Notes under the pieces: model-generated
The model's input: only the letters and a program-made list of their open reading frames with translations
Database searches by the model: none
Told to the model about the DNA's origin: nothing
Assembly (NCBI GenBank): GCA_963978905.1
Contig: OZ022261.1
Span: 35,758,102-35,822,101, forward strand
Direction: 5' to 3'
From: Trichostrongylus colubriformis
Lineage: Eukaryota; Nematoda; Chromadorea; Rhabditida; Trichostrongylidae
Length of the DNA: 64,000 nt
Shown: one piece after another, positions 22,901-34,900 of the stretch
How positions within the stretch are numbered: the first letter of the stretch is position 1
How the letters are laid out: every line of letters begins with the position of its first letter
Translations under genes and position numbers: made by a program

Positions 22901-25900
22901 AAAAGTCATAATCGCAGTTTTCATCCGGGCAACATTCACCTGAATAGTAAATAGGATCAGGTGGAAAGTATATTTGTCGAAATCGTGACATTATCTATCA
23001 GTCAATGCATACAAGTTATACGTACCGTCGTAAAGTTTTTTCGGCAGCAAACCTGTGGAGAACTTTTTCCTTAGAAAGCATTTTAGTTTTTCCAGATGAC
23101 ATTCATTAATCAAGGTTTCTCCTGAAATTGAGTAGTGATTAATAAGCGCCGTGTACACGCATAGTAGTGGAACTAGACTAGTTTCAAGCCGAAGAAAGCT
23201 GAGCGTACGTAAGCTACCCCTGATTGGTTGTTCATCTGCGCCCACTAATGGCAGATAGTCGTTGAGCGTCGCATGTTATGCCGAGCCAAAGTGCCGCTTT
23301 CGTCGAATTCTATCATAGTTTCCACGTAAAACTGACCGTTAGAAACACATACAGGCCTGTAGGTCATCGGGCACTCTATGTCACATGCACTCTCGTCGCA
23401 TACGTCGAACTTCTGGATGGAAATATTCTTTCCAGTGACTTTTTCAACTATACAGCGCTCTTTTCCGAAGAAGCACAAATTCTGAAATAAACCAGTTGCA
23501 GTATCGAGGGGACTGCAAGTGTAAGCGATTTCAAGAGTACCTGATGAGTTACACCCTGGTCATCGCAGACCGGATTGAAATTATTCGGGCAGTTCATCGA
23601 GCAGCATTCCCCTTCGTAAGCCAATCCTATTGTCGTTCTAAATATAGCCTATCATTGGACGTCTTTCATGGATATTCTGAGGCTTCGTTCACACTCCGCG
23701 ATGCGATGGCTGTGGACGCATTACCGCAAAACCTCATGACAACGAGATCTCGTACGAAATCGCAAAATCACCAAATAACCATGTCTGATGTTAGCCACAG
23801 ACCATTTTCGTATTGTACGGTGTAGCGGAATGGTTGCTCGAGGAAGGGCGTGGCTGCGTTTGCAGGCAGCGAGACAGACTGGCAGAGGCGGAGACACAGA
23901 GAGGACACAGTCACGCTCCGCTGCAGGCACCGCAGAGTGTAAACTTGGCCTGCTACATCTGCGTTTGCGCCGCCGACTGTAAATGCAGCCAAATGGAGCA
24001 CTCACGCTTTTCGACACTGTGCCAAGGTTAGATGACACAGATTGGTATATGTGATATCGTCGGTGCCACAGACAGGCGAGTAGGTGTCGCCGCAAGAGCT
24101 CGGACAGCTACTTCCACCATCAGAGAGTTTTTTACCTGTAACGGGAAATAGTCTTTTATTTGAAGACTATCAGATCCATCTTACTTATTGCTCCTTCGGT
24201 AGCCACTTGCGTTGGACGTTCCACACTCCCGATCGCATCCTCGGTATCGATGACAATTGGAGAGCTGAAATGATGCCGATTCGTTGGAGGCAGAGGGAAA
24301 TATTTCGCCGTTTTCACTACTTCTGGAAAAGTGGATTGGAAAAGTCAGGACAATAAAACCTGGGCCTGCTGATCTGGTTGGCAACTGGATCAGCAAGGCA
24401 CTTGGCGAGCACGGCGACGCAATCGTGTGGCGCGGGACATATTAGTATCAGTTGGAGTCCCGACGTACCAAAAGTGAGAGGTGCCTGAGCTCTCACGAAC
24501 GTGGAGTGGTCTCTATCGTTGTCATATCAAAGGTCGGGGAGGTAGTCTTCTTGATCATGGCCCGCGTCACTGACTTTTGTTTAGCGCGTAGTGATGAAGT
24601 GGCTCGTGCAAGCATCGAAATATTCATCGATACGCAAAAGTAGTACGAATGTAAAATGCGAGGCGCATCTCAAAAAAGGACTTGTCAATGCTGAGCCCTT
24701 TTTATGCTTCACGCTCTATTTGATGAGTGCGAAAAAGCAAACCGTACTTCGATTCTTCGCATGGTCCGAGATGAGCAACTTTCACGCCAGGCAGTTGTAG
24801 CTTTGTATTTCGACAGTCTTCCAAGTTCAGCAAGCATTTGTTGGCATAGGTCCTGCCGTCAGTACCACAGACCATCGGCGACTTTTCGCGATCGCACGAT
24901 GCATCTGGCTCGCAACATCGGCCGAGCTGAGTTAGAAAGGATAAGAGGGAGAAGCTCTTGTAGAATTGCAGAAGTCAATCAACACAAGAAAGTGCAAAAC
25001 CACTCTGGAACCTGCTAATTTGGAAATCTTGGCTGAGTGTGACCCGGAAGAAGGAAATCGGCTGAGCAAGCATCATTACGTGTTTGAAAGATCAGAAAGT
25101 TCCTGGACGCTTAAAAAAACCAAAGGGCTTGTTGAACACTTATATCATATAGAGTAGCTCCCTTAGTGCAAACCGGCTCAAGGACACGCCTTGCGACATC
25201 TAGAGCAAGTTCAATCCCTTCTCAGATTGAGCCCTTATTGCGGTCTCACAGTCAGTTCTGAGGGCGCTACAGCCGCTGGAACCGGGGCTAAAAAACGAAT
25301 TGGACGTGTACAGGGGGTGCCAAAAAAAGCAATTTTGCCAACGGCTCACATCTGCCAATTATACAAAACATAGGGAAACGAAAGAGATAAAAGTATTGGG
25401 GCAAAATATTCCCTAAATGATCCTCTAAAAGCAGGAACAAGCTGTGGCTCTCTACGTTCACCTTATGAAAATATGGAGCTTTTATTCGACGCAGTCGGGC
25501 TTGGGCGTACCTACAGAATCAAGGTCCGCTTAAAACAGTGAAGCCAGGCTCCGTGGTAGGTCTTTTGTGGGAAGCTTCCTGAGGAGTGGCCCTTCGGTTT
25601 ATGGAAGGCACACAGCCCCTGCTGCTTGGACAAGGCTGCTATGATCCAAAGTATCATTTTCATGCCGAAATCCGCCTCTGGAGGGGTTGCAGTGGTAAGG
25701 ACACGTTTTGGCTCTTGGAAACGGGAAGCGCTGGGAACCCGGAAAAAACGGAATGTTGAAGAACATCACCCAGTATGAAGTCCCTTAGGTAGCCAGAGTG
25801 AACGGACCTCAGCAAGGTTGTGAACGAGGGCGACGAAATTTCGGATTTTGCCCAGTTGAGGTGACACATCTTGTTCACTCTTTCCTCGCCCCCGTTCCTG

Positions 25901-28900
25901 CTCGTGCTGAAGGCTGCCACGGAGTATATTGATAGAGTGAGGTCTGCTCTTGAATCTGGGGATAAAAATGCCTCTACAATATTTGCTGTAGTTCGACTAA
26001 AGTGGGGCGAAAGTGGAGGAGACAAAATTACTTCCTTTTTTGGCACCCCCTGTATATTGGCCTATTTCCCGCCTTTTACTTCTGATCTCTTGCCCAGCGT
26101 CCTCACAAGAGCAAACGTCATGGATGTGGAGGATATCGCGAATTTGGGTTTTTACGCAGTTTCGTCTCGTTTTCTTCACGGGGTGAATCCTGAGGTAATT
26201 TTTAGTCGGTTTCCATGACTGGAGCTTATAGAGATAATTCCTAAATCTTTTGGTAAAACAGAAAAATGAGCAAAGTATTACATATTGAATGTTGATGGCC
26301 ATGCCAAGGTTCCTCTCCACAATACAGCTGAGCATTCGAAATTCGCAAACGGTACGAGTGAAGTCGTCGTCATCACACACAAAGTGCTCTTCGGTAGCTT
26401 TTGAAGGAGGTGGAGGACAAGGTGTCTCCAGGCATTCCTGGCATTTGCCTCAAAAAATTAATATTAAACAGGATTCACGAATCCGGGGCCCTTGATATAC
26501 AGCTGTCTGAGGAACTTTCTGATATGCATGCAGCCTTTGGCAGGTATGTAGATGCTTCAAGTGGAAATCACACCTTCCTGTTGCGCTTTCCCATTGGAAC
26601 CTAACTTCACTTCAGCCTCATGATCTATAGAGAAAAACAACCGGATAAGAGCGCTTCAGGTTACTTGCGGCTTCGTTTGGTTACGTTTTGGTTGCACGGG
26701 ATCAGATGACCGAGTGGTTAGGCGGGGCATAGCTAGGCCGTCTCGCCCCCTGCATCACACCTTCGTCAAGCGGCTAGTGATGCAAAGGATGCGGAAGCAC
26801 GCCTTCCTCCATGGAAGGAGTTCTATTTTTTCGGATTACTAAACGTTATTCCGTTCTTTCTCAACTGCTTCGCTGCTGTTCCCCTCGCCTTTCATATTTC
26901 ACGATCGGCCAGAATTGGACCTGACGTTGCCTATGAAATATGCTACATATTTACCTTCTAGAGTAACTCATGCACTCGTTTGAATACTTACTAGATATCA
27001 ATAATAGAACGCGAAGATTATGAACGCTCCCACGTTTCTAAGCCAAATTGTGCAATTGTGAACCCAGAAACGAAGTGGTGATGACTCTACGGGCCACAGA
27101 AGAGGAGAAGGACCCAAGGAACAATTAGCAGTCACAGCAGCTGTTCCCTCTCTCTGCGAGTTCTTCACGATCACAAAAAGGAAAATCAAAAAACTGAAAA
27201 AGAAACAAACAGTACCGTAGAATAGCACTGAAAGCGTTTGATCTTTACAGCTATCCTTGTTGAAATGACACAGGTTTTGATAGGTGACAAAATTGTTAGC
27301 GCACACCGGCTTTTCGTTGGATGGGCACGTCTTCAACAAATTTCGGTGCTTTCAAAAACTTCGGATTCCAAGCTGTTTATTACTTACTTCATGACATCTG
27401 GTTTTGAGGCAGTTTTCGTCATGCTGTGTGGATAAAGTCACTCCGGAACGGGCAGCGAGACATCGTGCATGAATGAAGAGGCACATGTTTCTAGAGGATA
27501 TTACATCAACACTAATTAATTGTTCTCATCTGCCTACTCACTGTTGGATGAGCATGAGGACCGTTCAGATAGGTCAGCGCGCCACGCGATTTGCTTCACC
27601 GCGTGCGCAAGACTACCTAATACTGGTCACGCTGCGAACTGGACGCGCGTGACCTGATCCAAGTGGGTAGAACTGGGGCACAGTCCTCATTATTTATATT
27701 CGCATACCTGCAATGCTTTTTGATGGTCGCTAAGCTGAAATTCAAGCTTTTTGAGGGTCCATAGAGCTATCTTAGAGTCAGTGTGAAGAAGAAGGGGCAG
27801 TGTGTAGTGTAGCGTTATGCTTTGTATTGTATTGGAATGCACCAAATACATCTAATGCCACACAGCATGCACTGCAACGGCTTGATTGCTAGGGCACGCT
27901 GTACCAGTGGGGTGTGTGCCATTATGAAGAAAATTCGCGTGGTCGCGTTTGACGCGCGACGCGATGGTGCAAGCCAGCGGCGCCGTATAAAGTGAGTCCC
28001 GAAGCGATTACGCAAAAAATGACTGATAGGCATAGTCATAGCTTTAGGACCATGAAATGCGACGCGCATGGCTCACACCGTCGCGTCTCACGTCGGACGC
28101 ACATTTTCTGTCCTATTGGCACACCCTGTACCAATGCAGTTTATTTCTGATGTAGGCGTGGAGCGTGCCTGGTTGACCGAAAGGACCAAGGAGGAGCAGC
28201 CTAAAGCTCCTCTCCTGGCCGTCCCAGGAATTAAGCAGAAAGCTGGCATCCTAACTAATAATAATTTTTTTCGACTCACTTTGATTGCTATAAACTGTTT
28301 TGCATTGCATTTGGCGCTTGCATGGGACGTCATTCATTTGATCCGTGCGTGGTATTAGATGTATTCTGGGCACTGCAGTAGTTCGCCACAATACACGCCC
28401 TTTCTTCTTCACATTAATCCTCGAAAGCAGCGATAGGGAGAATCCCGGGAAATCGAACAGTGAAAAATCTAGTGAATATGAAAGTCGGAGGGGGGGGGGG
28501 GTTGGTAATATGGGAATTGTAATATGGATGGTGAGGAAAAAAACGAAAGGAAATGGCCTGAGACCCGAGAAATAGGACCCCCTTTCACCGTTGATTCAGC
28601 ATCTATTTTCTGGTGTGAGCTTCAAGCTTTATGAAACTGAGAAAGCGCGCCGCAGTACCCTCGATCCTGCCGCATATCCTTGGACGCTCTCATCCTAGCC
28701 AACCAAGAATCACGTCGCCAGGAGGCGGAGTCTGTCATTCAAGAAGTCAGCTGTTAACCATTACGCCGTTACTACAGCTCGGAGGGGCGCTTTTCGATGG
28801 GGGATACGCCATAAATAAGCTTCTTAGGCCCGTAGTTTCTAAAGAAGGACTTTTTCAGGATTTTACAGTAACCGCATCATTCATAATGCTGTCTTTAATT

Positions 28901-31900
28901 CACGGGCCATGGCTTTGGGAAAGCTTGTAAGAATGGTTTTTCTACAGAAAAAAATCACTAGAAAGTTGGTGGACAAGCTACCCTCGAATCTACTAAAACA
29001 GTGGCAGTCTAGTGAAAAATGGTGAAACCGTACATACTCATGTAGAATGCCTTGCGTATCACATACTGGTTGTCCCTCCGAAGTACAAGCAGGTGGAGGA
29101 CATTCGAATGGTGAATTTAAGTTCGGCGACAGTTCCACTAAATAGTGTTGATACTGCTTATCTGCTCACCATATAAAAGTGAAAATTAGGACCTACAGGG
29201 ATACGAAGAGTCAGATTTTTGAAGCGGGACTGATATTGAAGAATTCCTGACCTGAAAATTTCGCCATAGCTGCGCATGACAACCAGTAGAGGTTCAGTAA
29301 TCGAAAAGTAGTAATTGAAATTTCATACTATTCGATTCATTGTGACGTTATTGACTGACTTGCCTGTTGATACTGATACTGCATGAAAATACTCGCCTTT
29401 GGAAATCTGTGAGTTGCATCAGAACAAGGTTTCAGCGCCAGTAGCGTTGGAGCTGGTATCCCTTGCTGAATGTAGTCATGATAATAATGATCTTTTCGTA
29501 ATATTGTGAATACCATTGATAGCATGGGTTCTATGTGCCCTATTCTGCACTGTCTGAGTATTCTTAGTGTTGGAGAAGCATTTTATTCGTTGAGAGGGAA
29601 ATTCGCAACGCTGGATGCGTACCGTCTGGGGACGCCGCTGTGACAGGGTCCTGAAAAGACCAGCGTGTCGTGCGCCTTATATCAGTCTTACGACACAGTA
29701 ATCGTCTCAGGACTCAACTGCATACAGTGCCCTTGGCTCGCACGCATCGCGTCGCATGCCGCTTTTCGCAATCCTATTCTAATGTTATATACTACTATTT
29801 ACCAATGCTACCCACGTCAACCATTCGAACCCCCGTAATTACGATAACTGAAATGACTAGACAGTCACGGGCTGTAAGAGAAAAGTGTTCCTCACTCTGA
29901 GCTGATTTTTTCCTCAAAAATTGATTTGTCTGCCGTTTCTACAAACCTTCCTGAGTAGGCAACTGGCTTGCTGGAAATGACAAAGGTTCTCATGAGTGTT
30001 CCCTTGAGCATCGCAAACTGGCTTTCTCTCTGATGAACAGTTCTTTGGACACTGCTCGTCCTGGAACTCACAATTACACACCATCCGGATAGACGAACTT
30101 CTTACTCTTCATAATTTATTCAGGCTTGCTGAGAAAGTGTGGTAACACAGCTTTGTATGACTATTCGTGAACGAGCAATCGACCGGAGGGGCGAAGGGGT
30201 AGGGAAGGAGAGATCACGCCCATTGAGGAGAGGCCAAACGCAGCAGACAGCAGTAACAACAGGGGTGTGTAGCCTTCTGTCGAATATCGCGCGGCGAGTT
30301 CGAGTTGGTTTCGTTGCGTGTGACTGCGTACATTGCGCACAGTACACATACATTGCACAATCTTCAAAGGAAACTACAGCTCGTTATCTTGATAAGATAC
30401 GCGCGAGTACAGAGAAAGAATACGTAAACATGCAATCAAATAAACAAGTGGGCAAGGACAGCGTTCACAGCAAACATGTAAGACAGCTATTTCCTTAAAG
30501 AGCCTCAACGATACCGGCCCATTGCGTCCCTAAGCGGAATTCCAACCGACTCCGGCAAATCGTGCTGGTGGCGCCGCGAGTGCGACGCCGCGAAGCGAGA
30601 ATTCGACATAAGGCTACACACCGTAACCAGCAGCGATAAGAAAGTATTGTAGAAGAGGCGATTCCATTCATTAAAATAGTTCTTTACCTTCCGTGCGCCT
30701 AAGCCCGGTGCGCGTCAAGAATGTCCAAATGAGACTAAGACGAAAAATAATAGGTCAAAGATGAAAGCATGAAGAAGAATCCTATTAAACGAGATCAAAA
30801 GGCAAGATGGCACTTCCGCACATGCCGCTTTGCGAGATTTGGTCCTAACGATACATATTCCCTTCACAGCTATTGCTGTGCAATCATCAAACGTTGACGG
30901 CAAATCGCCGCCAAACTATGTCTACTCACTTTCAGTGAAAAAGGGAGAGTTCGAGAATGACATTGACCAACGTGAAGTAAAACTCGTTCTCCTTCATTAC
31001 TTATCCGCTGCTGACAGTTGAAACGGGCTAACTCGCACAGCGATCTGTGCGTCTGGAAAATAAGATTAATTGTGCCTCTATGAGAAGAAATAACAACAGT
31101 AAAAATGCATATCACGTTATTATATGTACCTTGTTCAAGTTGTCACAAATGGGAACATCCGATGGTAATACTGGACACGGAGGGCATGTCATTTCAACCT
31201 TAACATCGCTGGGTCAAAAACAATCGATAACATATCGAATAGGTTTTATTTCAACTCATCTGAGTGTAAATACTTTGAAAGTGTTGGAGAGGGGTGAAAC
31301 ACGTGGACCCGCGCCACTTTTACCTTTTATTAAATGAGTTAGAGTTGTGAAAGAGTGACATAACTCTCAGGCAGCCACATTTTATGAAAAAATCATTTCT
31401 TCGAAACAACTCAATAACTTTTTTTCGCGAAAAAAAAATCGCTACGCAATCTCGTGTATGCACGTGTGTTGCGTTGAACTCTCTGATCTGCATCTCCAGC
31501 TAGTTGATGAGTGCGCAGGTGGATGAAGGACAACAGGAAAGAGCCTTTCGCAGAAAGCAAAACGAAAGTAGAAAAGTGTACGTGCTTTACACGTGAATCT
31601 GAAATCAGGTTCACGACGTCCGTAGACCCACCCAGAGCAATTTTTATAATTTCTTGTGTAAAACTTGAAGCAATAGAACATTTGTGATCTGTGCCTTGTA
31701 CTGGCAGCAATTTGTTAATTTTCATTGAATTCGTCGGTTTTTGAAAAAGCGCCACTGAATGTGCAGGCAGCAAGGTGTCCTTGTCTTTTTGCTTTCTTGG
31801 ATCTGGCGTATTTTGAAATATTGACCCTCTTGCTATTGAAGACGAGGGCCGGATTTTCTGATTAGTATGATTACTTACCCCATTTACGCCAGCCCTGCAC

Positions 31901-34900
31901 TCGCCTACGTAAGCGAGCTCCACGATGCGACCATCATGCCGATGAATCTGAAATGAGAATTTCACTGTAACTTTTCAAATCTTCCTAATTCAATCTCGTG
32001 CTTTCCTCATCTTGAAACCTTGGCCATGTTTGGTGTTTATCGTTGTGACAGGATTTCACACCGCATGGTGTAAATAAGGGACGCTCTATGTATTCTATAA
32101 GCGATTGCCATGCTCTCCACCTTTTTCAAGCGTAATCGTCATAGGACCCAACTAGGTACGGCGCCCTTAGCTCGTATGCGTCGCGCCGCACGCCGCCTGC
32201 TGCAGTGCGAACTCCTCTAATGATAAACACCATACATCCGTGATAGGATCCAATGTTACTCTGAGCCGCGGGGTCGCTCTGTCTGGCCTTTTAAATGGCA
32301 GAAAATTGGCATCAGAAGAAGCTGATTTGTTCGAAATGTCAGACCACCAATGACGTTTTCCACCTAAGAAGTCTAATTCATTGCTGATGAATTTCCAAAC
32401 CTTGCATGCGAAAAACTTGAATAGGCACATGTTTTTGTGTGTCCGGTTATTGGAGTCGCAGACAGGATTCTTGGTCTTGTCACATTCGGCAGCTGAACAC
32501 GGTTGTGTCATGTCGAACGGCTGAAACTGGACAGAAAGCAAAATTGATGAACTGTTGACGAGGTTTTCATTATTTACTTATAAAAAGGTCTACTCAGATG
32601 ATGGCTGCATCTTCTACACCAGAGAATAGATCTCAATTTTGAAAAAAAATGTTCTGTCATTTATATTCATTATATCCGCATACTAATATATCAAGCCATT
32701 TCTCAAATTAATAAAGAAATAAAATGAAGTATGTATCTGAAACTAGCATGTCGTGGTGCTTACTGCCACATCCCCGGGTGTATTCACATATGTCGAATTT
32801 TCGCGCGGGGAGCGGTGTCGCAGATTTCTTCGCATGTGGTTGCGTACATTGCGACATTCACTTCAGGATTCTTCAGAGGTTTTAATGCTTGAAAAAAGCA
32901 CGAATTAATTATTCTCATTTAGATTGTTATCATGTAATGCTTTCGTTTCATTTACTTTTTATGTTATATTTTGTCTTTTTATGGCACAAAAGTTATTGTT
33001 TTTAGATAATGATGAGATAAACAGCTGTTTCTTAAAGGACCTCCATGTAAGCGTTCTTAGCGGAATTACAACCGACCGCGACAAGTTGTGCTGATGGCAC
33101 CGCAAAGCGAAAATTCGACATAAGTGTGCACATCCCACATCCCCTTGTTCGTACTGGACCCCAGGTGGTGCTTGTGAAGAAAGAGAATTCGAAGTTCATT
33201 TCGGGAAGTGGTTACTTTACGCAGGCGAAGATGGAGCAATTCTACTAAGCCGTTCAACTGTGTTGGAAAATCTCTTAATAAATCTCAATCACGAAAATTT
33301 TGGAAGCTTCTAGAAAAGCTCGAAAGAAATGTCGAAAAAATTAACCTACAAGCCAAACATACATACATTAGACCGAGGATGAACGTATTCAATCACAGAA
33401 AGTGCAGAGGAGTTCAATTCCAACAACTCAAGAGCGTAGCGCTCCAGATGAACCCGCAGATCAAAAAAGTCGAAGAGTGATAAGTAATAATCGATGAATC
33501 GAATCACTAACCTTCGCAATCCCCGGTTAATCCATTTTCGGCGGCACTATACTGTTACAATAGTTTTTTTTTCAAATTTTATTTCATTTATTGCTCTTGG
33601 TTAACCGTTCCTTATTTGTATAGTCTTACACATTTACTTATGTACATGTATGGAACCCACATTTTGCGGCGCTTATGTACCTTGGTGGTGGCACTCAAAA
33701 ACGCATTCAAAATTACAGTGGGAAATTAATTCCATCACAAATCCTCAAAACATGTAATATTAATGTATCCGGTTATCATTAGGATGTTTTTATATCGAAA
33801 TGCCAAAAGAGAATGAACAGATAAAATTCTGCCTGTTGATGATCGCTCGTCTGTGAAGTGTTCTCCCTCCCCTCCCCCAAGGCAGGGCTTAGGTTAAATT
33901 CCACATCCCAGTTCGTACGCATTCCCACGTACCGCCAAAAATCATCTCGCATGCAGGGGTGGGGCTATTTACTCCGAGAAATCGCTTCGCGGTCGTCGCA
34001 CTCGCGTTGCCATCACCGGGTGGGGGTCAAGTGGTCGAATTCCGATTGCGGCGTTGCACTCGCGGCGCTGTCAGTACGAGTCGTTTGGAATTCCGCTCAA
34101 GACGCCATGAGCTCGTACCGCGAGGGACCTTTAGATATTGCAAGTTGGAAGCTCCGGGAGTTCGCCTATCTTTAAAGGTCCCTCGCGGTACCAGCCCATT
34201 GCGTCTTGAGCGGAATTGCAAATGACTCGTACTCGCCGCGGGCGGTCGCGCGGAATTTCGACCACTTGACCCCCACCCGCCATCACCACGACCTGCCGAA
34301 TCGATTGCTCTTGGGAGCCCGGCAGAGCGTGGCTGCTTCACCTTCTGCGCTTCCACCCATTCCACACTGCCTCGCTGGAAGGCTGCCATGCCCTGCCACT
34401 AACCCTCGCACTCGCCGCCCTCGCCGCGGGCGGCCACGCGATTTTCCGGAGTAAGTAGCTTCACCCCGCATGCAATATTACAAGAGAAGAGAATGCTCCA
34501 ATAGGATCTGTTAATGAAGGCTGGTATGAAATGGATAGCGTAACGCGCATGCACCTATTAGCACAGCTTCACCTGCATATGAAGCTACACCACACTTGTT
34601 TCATTGGCTCATTTTTTTGTTTTTTTTTCTATTGTGTGCCTGTTATAGACTATTATATGCTAGAAGGTACCAAGATACCGATGCAAACTGGAGAATGTAC
34701 TTTTTGCCCAGGTCTTAGAGAGAGGTCGGAATGGGTGAGTCAATTTTTGGCGAAAAAAATTTTTTGGTATTTTTTTTGTGTTGGAGGCACTCTTCGGAGC
34801 TCCTTCTTACCATCTCAGGGTGAGCAGAAAATTTCCTACTCCTTAGGTATTGTTTTTGAGTGCTATCTCATAGTATTATACATGAGCGTTGAATTTCCAA

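Larger units (their letters stand above)
16951..24926 (-). other. Kazal gene 3' block: Kazal domains 10-18 and stop
   Basis: Domain 10 is held in one exon, 24926-24743 (MVCGTDGRTYANKC..AHLGPC). Then come domain 11 (SPVCGTDDITYTNLC..LAYEGEC), 12 (NPVCDDQGVTHQNLC), 13 (RPVCVSNGETLINEC), 14 (SPVCDSQGVTHANIC), 15 (APVCDGNRTHRNLC..LAYAGEC), 16 (SVCDSHGQTHKNMC), 17 (MPVCDNHGGTHATKC..LAYNGAC) and 18 (EPVCDQHGNVYKNRC..ILLETPC). The last cysteine of one domain and the first of the next are usually adjacent (GECC). The stop codon TAA is at 16951-16953. The intron between 22300 and 18159 houses an RTE LINE. Confidence 0.86.
26282..32520 (-). other. Kazal gene middle block: Kazal domains 4-9
   Basis: Domain 4: NPVCDSNNRTHKNMC..VELAYVGEC (32520-31879). 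Domain 5: PICDNLNK then THRSLCELARFNC..HVGQC (31198-30930). Domain 6: KPVCDAQGNTHENLC..LLALKPC (30060-29393). Domain 7: QPVCDTQGILHENMC (29137-27388). Domain 8: KPVCANNFVTYQNLC..LFYGKC (27330-26448). Domain 9: HFVCDDDDFTRTVC (26448-26282) with an acidic loop. Most domains are split by an intron between the third and sixth cysteines. Three acceptors here end in AAG or GAG, not CAG. Confidence 0.82.
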
